This document shows, piece by piece, positions 1 through 5,572 of a stretch of DNA of 7,317 nt (positions within the stretch are counted from its first letter, which is position 1; every line of letters begins with the position of its first letter). Origin of the DNA: Fusobacteriota bacterium (lineage in GTDB: Bacteria; Fusobacteriota; Fusobacteriia; Bac17; JAEWOZ01); assembly GCA_023399505.1 (NCBI GenBank), contig JAEWOZ010000136.1:1-7317 (forward strand), given 5' to 3'. A program made the position numbers and the translations under genes. The notes beneath the pieces are model-generated. The model saw only the letters and a list, made by a program, of their open reading frames with translations, had not been told where the DNA came from and did no database searches.

Positions 1-152
1 ATTGTTAATGCTGTATATCCTTTATGTATAGCATACTCTAAAGCTGTATAACCTTTATCATTAATGATGTTAATATCAGCTCCTTTTTCTAGCAATAGTT
101 CAGCTAATTCTATATCACCTTTCTTTAATACTAACATTAATGCTGAATTACC
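1..152 (-). repeat. Near-identical internal repeat, copy 1 (continues past window edge)
   Basis: This block matches 388-539 with only two mismatches in 152 bases by hand alignment (78 versus 465 and 93 versus 480). Both mismatches are synonymous, in an Ala and a Leu codon. The offset is 387 bp, exactly 129 codons, so the reading frame is preserved. The copy may extend further left, beyond the window. Similarity stops sharply at 153/540, where the encoded residues change from ISSQ to TDRK. Confidence 0.95.
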
Positions 153-1034
153 TTGACTACTTATAATATTAATATCAGCTCCTTTTTCTATTAACAAATT
201 TACTACTTCTAAATGTCCGTTCTTAGCTGCCATTAATAAGAGATTTTTTTCATTTAGAGCTTCTTCATTAACATCTAATCCCTTTTCTATTAGCAGCTTC
301 ATAATAGATATATTGCCTTTCTCCGATGCTGCTATCAAAGCTCCAACTCCCTGTCTTTTGATATCTGTTACTCTTTCTATTAATCTCATTGTTAATGCTG
401 TATATCCTTTATGTATAGCATACTCTAAAGCTGTATAACCTTTATCATTAATGATGTTAATATCGGCTCCTTTTTCTAGTAATAGTTCAGCTAATTCTAT
501 ATCACCTTTCTTTAATACTAACATTAATGCTGAATTACCCTTACGATCTGTGGCATTAACTTTCGCCCCTCTTTTTATCAATAATTCAGCTAATTCATCA
601 TATTTTCTTCTTAAAGCTAATATTAATGGTAAATCACCACGATAATTTATGGTATTAACATCAGCACCTCTCTCTATTAATAGTTTTAATATTTCGTTAT
701 ATTCTTCTATAGTTTTTCCTTCAGACTTTGTTGTAGGTTTTTTTGACTTCTTCACTTCAATTGACTTAGATAACTCATCTGAACTTTCTGATCCTTCTGA
801 TATGTTTAAATTATTATTAAATTTCTTTGGAGATATATAATATAAGGCTGTATTTCCTTTCTTATCCTTAAAATTAGCACTTGCGCCTTTATTCAGTACC
901 TCTATTATCTTTTCCTTATTACCCTTTTTACAATGTTTAATTAAATCTTCATTTATTCCTTTATTTATACTTCTTATTCCTTTAATATTTTTTATACAGC
1001 TTAATGTCATTACCATTAATATTATTTTTATCAT
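1..1034 (-). CDS. Ankyrin-repeat protein, probable lipoprotein or secreted, 3' end beyond window
   Basis: The frame is open from an ATG at 1034 to the window edge (344 codons plus 2 bases) with no stop, so the C-terminus is missing. The start is supported by AGGAG six bases upstream. Residues 1-13 (MIKIILMVMTLSC) form a short hydrophobic leader ending in Cys13, which could be a lipidation site, although Thr at -3 makes a weak lipobox. A first ankyrin-like unit covers about 26-66. A polar linker rich in Ser, Glu and Lys follows (about 73-107). Ankyrin units then run from about 110 to the edge, with repeated L-L-I-E-K-G-A-D-I-N helix-turn signatures and G-x-T/S-A-L starts. Residues 166-215 and 295-344 are identical. 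Ankyrin arrays bind other proteins; no enzymatic domain is visible and the partner cannot be named. It resembles the downstream-strand neighbour at 1354-2151. Repeat family certain; surface location inferred. Confidence 0.88.
   Translation of the reverse strand, partial: MIKIILMVMTLSCIKNIKGIRSINKGINEDLIKHCKKGNKEKIIEVLNKGASANFKDKKGNTALYYISPKKFNNNLNISEGSESSDELSKSIEVKKSKKPTTKSEGKTIEEYNEILKLLIERGADVNTINYRGDLPLILALRRKYDELAELLIKRGAKVNATDRKGNSALMLVLKKGDIELAELLLEKGADINIINDKGYTALEYAIHKGYTALTMRLIERVTDIKRQGVGALIAASEKGNISIMKLLIEKGLDVNEEALNEKNLLLMAAKNGHLEVVNLLIEKGADINIISSQGNSALMLVLKKGDIELAELLLEKGADINIINDKGYTALEYAIHKGYTALT
388..539 (-). repeat. Near-identical internal repeat, copy 2
   Basis: Partner of 1-152, lying inside the same ankyrin gene and encoding residues 166-215 (one and a half ankyrin units). 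Near-identity at synonymous sites contrasts with the divergence of the other ankyrin units in this gene. That points to a recent duplication or gene conversion and not to selection on the protein alone. Confidence 0.95.
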
Positions 1035-1158
1035 TTTGTTCTCCTATATTATCATTTTTGATTCTTTTAAATTTTTTTTAAAGAGATCATAAATTCTTTG
1101 TAGATTATTTAGAAAATAATTTTTATCTTTAAAATAAATTTTTTGAGTCCTTTAATCT

Positions 1159-1187
1159 AAGTTATTATTTTTTGATAATCTTGTCAA
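1159..1187 (-). promoter_or_regulatory. Sigma-70-type promoter of the truncated ankyrin gene
   Basis: On the minus strand a perfect TTGACA (1182-1187) is followed by 17 bases and TAACTT (1159-1164), a moderate -10. AT-rich DNA precedes the -35, as in an UP element. Predicted transcription start is near 1152, giving a leader of roughly 115-120 nt before the ATG at 1034. The same arrangement occurs at 2457-2485, which supports the call. The leader (1035-1152) holds no convincing gene or recognised riboswitch. Confidence 0.6.
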
Positions 1188-1204
1188 TAAAATTTTAGTA
1201 TTTT

Positions 1205-1233
1205 AAAAAAATAGCTAAACAAGTTAGCTATTT
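1205..1233 (-). terminator. Hairpin with T-tract upstream of the ankyrin promoter
   Basis: A perfect 10-bp inverted repeat (AAATAGCTAA at 1209-1218, TTAGCTATTT at 1224-1233) encloses a 5-base loop. On the minus strand it runs straight into a T-tract (1210-1205), as in an intrinsic terminator. It could be a second terminator for the 1354-2151 gene. An almost identical hairpin at 2500-2529 holds the same position relative to a homologous promoter, so it travels as part of a duplicated module. The stem is AT-rich and therefore not very stable. Confidence 0.6.
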
Positions 1234-1292
1234 AGTTTACTTGATTAGCTTAGTATAATTACATTGTTACTTTTAAAACATATTAATATTTT

Positions 1293-1330
1293 TAAAAAAA
1301 ATATAATTTCTATTTTCATAAATAGAAATT
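1293..1330 (-). terminator. Intrinsic terminator of the 265-residue ankyrin gene
   Basis: A perfect 11-bp stem (AATTTCTATTT at 1305-1315 with AAATAGAAATT at 1320-1330) has a 4-base loop. It begins 23 bases after the TAG stop at 1354-1356, and on the minus strand it is followed by a T-rich run (1300-1293). The stem is AT-rich, so efficiency is uncertain. Confidence 0.65.
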
Positions 1331-1353
1331 TTTAATGATCTCTTCAAACAATT

Positions 1354-2151
1354 CTATAGGTAATTTCTGTATAAATACAGCATATTAATGCGCTCATTTA
1401 CCTCATCTTTTGCCTCTTGTGATGTATCAGAATTTTTGTTTAAGAATATAAATAATTCTATATAATTGTCTACCATCTTTTTTATTATAAGATATGCTAT
1501 ACCTATGTACTTATCTTTTATGAATTTATCTTTGCAGCTTCTTATTTTTTCACTTATATTCATTAACATTGTTTCATCATTCTCATCTTTCTCATAAATA
1601 TTTAAACCTCTTTTAACTAGCAGCTCAACTATTTCAACGTTTTCATGTTTAAGTGCATAGAACAAACATGTCTTTCCATTAACATTTCTAACATTAAAAT
1701 CTGCTCCCTTTTCTATTAATAATTTAGCCACATCTCCGTGCTGGTACTCTAAAGCTAATATTAATGAATTATTACCATATTCATTTTTTATGTTGGTATC
1801 TGCTCCTGCTTCTATTAACTTCTTTACCACTTCTATACGATTATATTGAGTTGCTATCATCAATGCTGTATACAAATTTCCATTCTTTGCATTAATATCT
1901 GCTCCTTGTTCTATTAACTTCTTTACTACTTCTATATGACCATCTTGGGATGCTAACATCAATACTGTATAACCATCTCTATTTTTTACATTAATATCTG
2001 CTCCTTTGTTTATAAGTTCTATAGCTTCATTGTAATCACGATTATCTATAGCTATTATTAATTCTTCATTTATATCTTTATTTTTCGAATTCATTGTTCC
2101 AATACCTTTAGTACAAGATAATACTAAAAGTATTAATATAAATTTTTTCAT
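1354..2151 (-). CDS. Ankyrin-repeat protein, probable lipoprotein or secreted, complete (265 aa)
   Basis: ATG at 2151 is preceded by AAGGAG at 5-6 bases spacing. Residues 1-13 (MKKFILILLVLSC) look like a short signal ending in Cys13, with V-L-S before the Cys, an imperfect lipobox. About five ankyrin units follow (about 26-56, 57-89, 90-122, 123-155, 156-188), each with the GADIN- or GADFN-type turn and the G-x-T-x-L start of the next unit. The last 70 or so residues are helical, polar and not ankyrin-like, with no motif I recognise. The protein probably acts by binding another protein at the cell surface or in the periplasm; the partner and role are unknown. Codon use resembles the neighbours. 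No strong promoter sits directly upstream; a weak CTGACA lies near 2211-2216. Transcription may come from the promoter at 2457-2485 through the fossil at 2214-2304. A terminator follows the stop. Confidence 0.9.
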   Translation of the reverse strand: MKKFILILLVLSCTKGIGTMNSKNKDINEELIIAIDNRDYNEAIELINKGADINVKNRDGYTVLMLASQDGHIEVVKKLIEQGADINAKNGNLYTALMIATQYNRIEVVKKLIEAGADTNIKNEYGNNSLILALEYQHGDVAKLLIEKGADFNVRNVNGKTCLFYALKHENVEIVELLVKRGLNIYEKDENDETMLMNISEKIRSCKDKFIKDKYIGIAYLIIKKMVDNYIELFIFLNKNSDTSQEAKDEVNERINMLYLYRNYL

Positions 2152-2213
2152 TTTTTCTCCTTATGAATTTTATTAAATCTATCATCTTTATGAATAAAAT
2201 ATTAAAGGGTCTG

Positions 2214-2304
2214 TCAGGAATTCATCCCTTTGTTTATAATTTTTAATTCATTAATGTTTTTAATACAACTTAATGTCATTATTATTAAAATTAATTTTTA
2301 TCAT
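2214..2304 (-). pseudogene. Fossil 5' end of a third ankyrin lipoprotein gene
   Basis: ATG at 2304 opens a segment homologous to the first 28 or so codons of the truncated ankyrin gene. It starts ATGATAAAAAT, then one extra base shifts the frame. After the shift it reads MTLSCIKNIN, then INKGMN, against MTLSCIKNIK and INKGIN in the intact gene, and it ends at TGA (2214-2216). In its own frame from the ATG it stops after 14 codons. The ankyrin body is absent. What remains is the leader, start and signal region, immediately upstream of the 265-residue gene. This looks like a deletion scar left by recombination between tandem ankyrin genes. A role as a short leader peptide is possible but unsupported. 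Confidence 0.75.
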
Positions 2305-2456
2305 TTTCCTATCCTTATATCATTTTTAATTTTTTAAAATTTTCTTAAAGAGAAATATAAAATTTTTGTAATTTATTTGGAAAGTAATAAAGTAGATTTA
2401 TAGCAGGCAGTTTTTAAACTTTTATCTTTGTAATAAATTTTAAAACCTTTTAATTC

Positions 2457-2485
2457 AGATTATTATTTTTCTATAATTTTGTCAA
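2457..2485 (-). promoter_or_regulatory. Duplicated sigma-70-type promoter upstream of the ankyrin fossil
   Basis: TTGACA (2480-2485), 17 bases, then TAATCT (2457-2462) on the minus strand, preceded by AT-rich DNA. Spacing and flanks match the promoter at 1159-1187. Because the gene it once served is now a stub, it may drive the 265-residue ankyrin gene at 2151. The leader here carries an extra block of about 25 bases near 2390-2420 (containing GCAGGC) that the paralogous leader lacks. Confidence 0.58.
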
Positions 2486-2499
2486 TAAAATTCTAATGT

Positions 2500-2529
2500 A
2501 AAAAAAATAGCTAAATAACTTAGCTATTT
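2500..2529 (-). terminator. Paralogous hairpin with T-tract
   Basis: Same 10-bp stem as the hairpin at 1205-1233 (AAATAGCTAA at 2505-2514, TTAGCTATTT at 2520-2529), with a different 5-base loop and an eight-base T-tract on the minus strand (2507-2500). No minus-strand gene lies between it and the terminator at 2767-2793, so it has no obvious transcript to end. It is probably the leftover terminator of a lost gene, or a retained part of the promoter module. Confidence 0.55.
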
Positions 2530-2766
2530 AATTTTCTAAGATGAAATTGTTAATTAGTTTTATTGTATTGTTAATTAGTTTTATTGTTTAGTATAATTTT
2601 TTATACTACTTTAAATTATTAATATAGTTTTTTATCCTTATTTTAATCCCGAGATATTTAATAAAAGAGCTAAACACCCATCGAAAAAAATTCACTAAAA
2701 TAATAAATCTTAAAAATATATAATTTAATAAAATACCATTAAAATATCATCAAATAACTTTAAATC
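2530..2766. other. Gene-free spacer between the ankyrin locus and the peptidase terminator
   Basis: About 240 bases with no coding potential that I can support on either strand. It holds a tandem repeat (listed separately). An 8-bp inverted repeat (TAGTATAA 2589-2596, TTATACTA 2601-2608) has a TTTT loop and no clear T-tract. A slightly G+C-richer patch (about 2648-2683) matches nothing I recognise. The motif TTAGTATAATT also occurs near 1250-1260, so weak homology with the other ankyrin intergenic region extends past the hairpins. Confidence 0.6.
2546..2587. repeat. Perfect 21-bp tandem duplication
   Basis: Two adjacent, identical 21-bp units (2546-2566 and 2567-2587), each starting ATTGTTAATTAG and ending TTTTATTGT. 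They lie just upstream, in the minus-strand sense, of the hairpin at 2500-2529. Only one related segment is seen in the paralogous region, so this looks like a local slippage duplication. No function is evident. Confidence 0.9.
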
Positions 2767-2793
2767 AAAAAAGTTCCTAAATATGGAACTTTT
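2767..2793 (-). terminator. Intrinsic terminator of the M23 peptidase gene
   Basis: AAAAGTTCC (2769-2777) pairs with GGAACTTTT (2785-2793) around a 7-base loop. On the minus strand the 3' arm runs into a T-tract (2772-2767). It starts 7 bases after the stop codon of the peptidase gene (TAA at 2801-2803) and so ends the cluster that runs from miaB to the peptidase. Confidence 0.85.
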
Positions 2794-2800
2794 CATTTTG

Positions 2801-3889
2801 TTAATTTCTAAAAGCTAATCTCTCTTTTGAGATTGTAGTATTTTTTAATTTTTCTGGATTTAAATATTCGCCTTTTTCATTTATCACTTCAAAATGCAAG
2901 TGAGGTGCGCTGCATAAACCTGTAGCTCCTGTTTCAGCAATTTTAGAACCTCTAACAACTTTATCATCTTTATTAACAAATATTTTGCTTAAATGACCAA
3001 ATCTAGTAATATAGCCATTAAAGTGTTTTATAATTATAAAATTACCAAATCCTCTTTGATAGCCTGCATAGACTATTCTACCATCTAAAGGTGCATATAC
3101 TGTAGTACCTTGAGGCGCTCTCAAATCCACACCTTTATGAAATCTTTCAACTTTTAAAACTGGATGTTCTCTCATTCCAAAAGGACTGCTAACACCTCTC
3201 CATTTTACTGGCCATAAGAAATTTTTCAAACTTCTATTTATATTACTTTCTTTAACTAAATTAATATTTTTAACGGCCTTAATAATATCAATTTTTGGTA
3301 AAGATGTTGCTCTTAATTTTGGGCTAGGGATAAATATTTTTTGTCCTGGTAGAATTTTATAACTAGATAAATCATTAACCATAATTATATTTTCTAGAGG
3401 TACTTTATAGATTTTAGCTATCTTGTATAAATTATCATTTCTTTTTACTCTATAAAATATTCCATTTTTTGAATAAATTAAGATTTTTTGTCCCTCTTTT
3501 ATTAAAGAGTTTTTTTTAAGGGAAGGGTTGTTAAATTTCAATACATCTAAATCTTGATTAAACCTTTTAGACAATTCAGCTAAACTCTCACCTGCTCTAG
3601 CTATATAGATTGTCTCTTTTATCTCTTCTTCCTCATGATTTAAACACTCTTCTGGTTTAACAAAAGTTGTAGATGAATTTGATATTTCTGCCAAACCATT
3701 ATATATATGAAAATTTTGCTCTAAAGATTCGTTAAAATCAATTCCATTTAAATATTTAAATTCCTCTTTATAAAACTCGTTAAAAAGAGTTTTTTGTGAT
3801 GGAAAATACAAAAATAGAATCAAAAATAATAATAATAAAGTAGAAATTGTGTACTTATAACGTTTACTTATACTTATAACAGTTATCAT
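2801..3889 (-). CDS. Membrane-anchored LysM/M23 peptidoglycan endopeptidase
   Basis: A 362-residue cell-wall hydrolase or hydrolase activator of the NlpD/M23 type. Residues about 14-30 form one hydrophobic segment (TLLLLFLILFLYF) after a basic start, giving an uncleaved anchor or signal. Two LysM domains, which bind peptidoglycan glycan, cover about 93-139 and 145-188 (the second ends PGQKIFIP). The C-terminal M23 (LytM) domain covers about 226-346. It keeps all expected zinc and catalytic residues: H251 and D255 in HKGVD, H299 in FGHL, and H332 in HLHF. It should therefore be active in cutting peptide cross-links during growth or division, unlike NlpD-type activators that have lost these residues. 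ATG at 3889 is the only plausible start; AGGTGG lies unusually close (3 bases). The gene has its own strong promoter behind rho and its own terminator. Family certain, exact bond cut unknown. Confidence 0.93.
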   Translation of the reverse strand: MITVISISKRYKYTISTLLLLFLILFLYFPSQKTLFNEFYKEEFKYLNGIDFNESLEQNFHIYNGLAEISNSSTTFVKPEECLNHEEEEIKETIYIARAGESLAELSKRFNQDLDVLKFNNPSLKKNSLIKEGQKILIYSKNGIFYRVKRNDNLYKIAKIYKVPLENIIMVNDLSSYKILPGQKIFIPSPKLRATSLPKIDIIKAVKNINLVKESNINRSLKNFLWPVKWRGVSSPFGMREHPVLKVERFHKGVDLRAPQGTTVYAPLDGRIVYAGYQRGFGNFIIIKHFNGYITRFGHLSKIFVNKDDKVVRGSKIAETGATGLCSAPHLHFEVINEKGEYLNPEKLKNTTISKERLAFRN

Positions 3890-3919
3890 AAACCACCTTT
3901 TTATATAAGAATAACTAAT

Positions 3920-3947
3920 ATTATATCAAAAATACAAATTTTGGCAA
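3920..3947 (-). promoter_or_regulatory. Extended -10 promoter of the peptidase gene
   Basis: On the minus strand: TTGCCA (3942-3947, 5 of 6 to consensus), a 16-base spacer, then TGA-TATAAT (TATAAT at 3920-3925, perfect, with the TG of an extended -10). The -35 begins one base after the rho stop codon. Predicted start is near 3913, giving a leader of about 24 bases. No hairpin terminator separates rho from this promoter, so read-through from rho is also possible. Confidence 0.8.
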
Positions 3948-3948
3948 A

Positions 3949-5184
3949 TTAACTGGTTTTGAACTTCTTAAATAGCTCTTTGTTATCTTTTGTAAGCTTA
4001 ACAGACTCTATTAATCTCTTAGTAGCTTCTAGATTAGAAAAAGAGTTTAAAAATTTTCTAATGGACCATGCTGAAGCTAATGTCTCTTTATCAAGTAGAA
4101 GTTCTTCTTTTCTGGTACCTGATCTTTTAACGTCTATTGCAGGAAATATTCTGAAATCAGCAAGTTCTCTATCTAAATGAATTTCCATATTACCTGTTCC
4201 CTTGAATTCTTCATATATTACTTCATCCATCTTGCTTCCTGTATCTACTAAAGCTGTTGCAATTATAGTCAAACTACCACCTTTTTTTATATTTCTAGCT
4301 GCACCAAAAAATCTTTTAGGCATATAAAAAGATGAAGGGTCTAGCCCTCCAGATATTAATTTTCCGCTTGAAGGTAATATTATATTATAAGATCGTGCTA
4401 ATCTTGTTAAACTATCCATAAGTATAACAATATCACGTTTTTCTTCTACAGCTCTTTTAGCTTTTTCTAACACCATTTCAGTTACTTTAATATGATTATG
4501 AGGATCTTCGTCAAATGTAGAGGCAAAAACTTTAGCCTCTTTTACATTCGATCTTATATCTGTTACCTCTTCTGGTCTTTCATCAATTAATAAAAGCCAT
4601 ACTTCTATATCTTTATTATTATTTATTATACTATTAGCTAGTTCAATTATTAAAGTAGTTTTCCCTGCTTTCGGAGGTGCTACGATTAATGCCCTTTGTC
4701 CTTTTCCTATAGGAGCGATTATATCAATTATTCTGCAAGCATTGCTTACTATTTTATTGTTCTCTAAAACAATCTGTTTATCAGGATAACTTGGTTCAAG
4801 CTCATCAAATTTTGCTCTCCCTAATGTCTCTCCTACAGTTTTAAAATTTATTGATATTATTTTTAAAAGTGCATAATTTTTCTCTTCACCTACAGGCTCT
4901 CTAAGCTCCCCTATTATTCTGTCACCGATTCTTAAGCCTAGTTTTCTTACTTGAGATGCAGAAACATATATATCACTTTCAACACTACTCTGTCTTAAGA
5001 AACCGTAACCATCTGCTAAAATATCTAACTCTCCATAACCTATTACTTTTTTCTCTTTAACTCCATTTTTGACTACTATCTCTTCGACTAAATTTTCTTT
5101 TGAAATATTTTCTCTGATCCCTAGTTCTTTTGCTAATTTTTTTAAATTAGTTAAGGACTCTTTTAAAAGCTGATTAATATCCAA
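3949..5184 (-). CDS. rho: Transcription termination factor Rho
   Basis: Hexameric RNA-dependent ATPase/helicase that loads on nascent RNA and releases RNA polymerase. The 411 residues are close to the E. coli size (419), with no large insertion domain. An N-terminal helical domain (about 1-40) precedes the RNA-binding cold-shock-like fold with the RNP1-type motif DGYGFLR (58-64) and [10 protein letters not shown] (71-80). The ATPase core has Walker A PPKAGKTT (170-177), DERPEEVTD (201-209, containing the catalytic Glu region), Walker [12 protein letters not shown] (254-264), the [20 protein letters not shown] segment (279-298) with the Q-loop region, [18 protein letters not shown] (314-331), and [10 protein letters not shown] (354-363, arginine-finger region). 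The start is TTG at 5184: its Shine-Dalgarno AAGGAG overlaps the stop of the upstream regulator, ten bases separate the genes, and [10 protein letters not shown] aligns with known Rho N-termini. This implies translational coupling. No terminator follows; the peptidase promoter begins at once. Confidence 0.97.
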   Translation of the reverse strand: MDINQLLKESLTNLKKLAKELGIRENISKENLVEEIVVKNGVKEKKVIGYGELDILADGYGFLRQSSVESDIYVSASQVRKLGLRIGDRIIGELREPVGEEKNYALLKIISINFKTVGETLGRAKFDELEPSYPDKQIVLENNKIVSNACRIIDIIAPIGKGQRALIVAPPKAGKTTLIIELANSIINNNKDIEVWLLLIDERPEEVTDIRSNVKEAKVFASTFDEDPHNHIKVTEMVLEKAKRAVEEKRDIVILMDSLTRLARSYNIILPSSGKLISGGLDPSSFYMPKRFFGAARNIKKGGSLTIIATALVDTGSKMDEVIYEEFKGTGNMEIHLDRELADFRIFPAIDVKRSGTRKEELLLDKETLASAWSIRKFLNSFSNLEATKRLIESVKLTKDNKELFKKFKTS

Positions 5185-5190
5185 TTCTGT

Positions 5191-5197
5191 CTCCTTA
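5191..5197 (-). promoter_or_regulatory. Ribosome binding site overlapping the regulator stop; decides the TTG start of rho
   Basis: TAAGGAG on the minus strand contains the TAA stop of the response regulator (5195-5197) and forms the Shine-Dalgarno for rho, six bases before TTG at 5184. No ATG lies at comparable spacing, so TTG is the best start. A ribosome ending on the regulator would sit on the rho initiation site. Confidence 0.8.
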
Positions 5198-5572
5198 TAT
5201 ATTATAAAGTTCTATATATGTCTTTACAGCTGCTACTAATTCTCTTGCTGTAAAAGGTTTAGTAATAAATCCACTTGCTCCTGCAGAAAAAGCTCCTTTT
5301 TTGCTATTATCTGACACTTTAGCTGAGAGCATTACTATAGGTACAGATGCTACATTAGGAAAAGTTTTTAATTTTTCACATACATGAATCCCATCAACAT
5401 TAGGCATCATTATATCCAATATAACTAATGAAGGATTATGAGTTTTTAAAGCTTCGAACAGAGAATTTGAATCTAAAAATTTCTTAACTTTAAAATCAGC
5501 CGCACAGAGAATTTCCTCAATTATATTTAAAGTAGTTAAGTCGTCATCTAATACAAATACTCGCCTAGCCAT
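5195..5572 (-). CDS. Stand-alone receiver-domain (CheY-like) response regulator
   Basis: A 125-residue protein that is only a receiver domain, with no DNA-binding or enzyme output. It keeps the acidic pocket (D9-D11), the phospho-acceptor D53 in LVILDIMMPNVDG, the switch Ser S83 in MLSAK and the conserved K105 in TKPF, so it should be phosphorylated by a histidine kinase. It probably signals through protein-protein contacts. I chose the ATG at 5572 over one 27 bases upstream (5599). The inner start has GGAGAG upstream and forms TAATG with the miaB stop, and MARRVFVLDDD matches a canonical receiver start, whereas the longer form would add nine residues encoded within miaB. Coupled to miaB upstream and to rho downstream. 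No kinase or chemotaxis gene is in the window, so the partner is unknown. Confidence 0.92.
   Translation of the reverse strand: MARRVFVLDDDLTTLNIIEEILCAADFKVKKFLDSNSLFEALKTHNPSLVILDIMMPNVDGIHVCEKLKTFPNVASVPIVMLSAKVSDNSKKGAFSAGASGFITKPFTARELVAAVKTYIELYNI

Noticed and set aside
1..539. CRISPR-like spaced repeats
   Set aside because: The repeats are long, coding, only two in number and in frame with an ankyrin protein; no short palindromic repeats with unique spacers occur.
451..840. Two plus-strand ORFs (451-645 and 649-840)
   Set aside because: They are the antisense shadow of the ankyrin gene on the minus strand, whose frame is open over the whole region with clear ankyrin signatures and a ribosome binding site.
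2640..2700. Possible tRNA or insertion-sequence end in the G+C-richer patch
   Set aside because: No cloverleaf can be folded by eye, and no terminal inverted repeats or transposase remnant is visible.
3959..4180. Plus-strand ORF of 73 codons
   Set aside because: It lies fully antisense to the conserved C-terminal part of rho and has no recognisable protein features.
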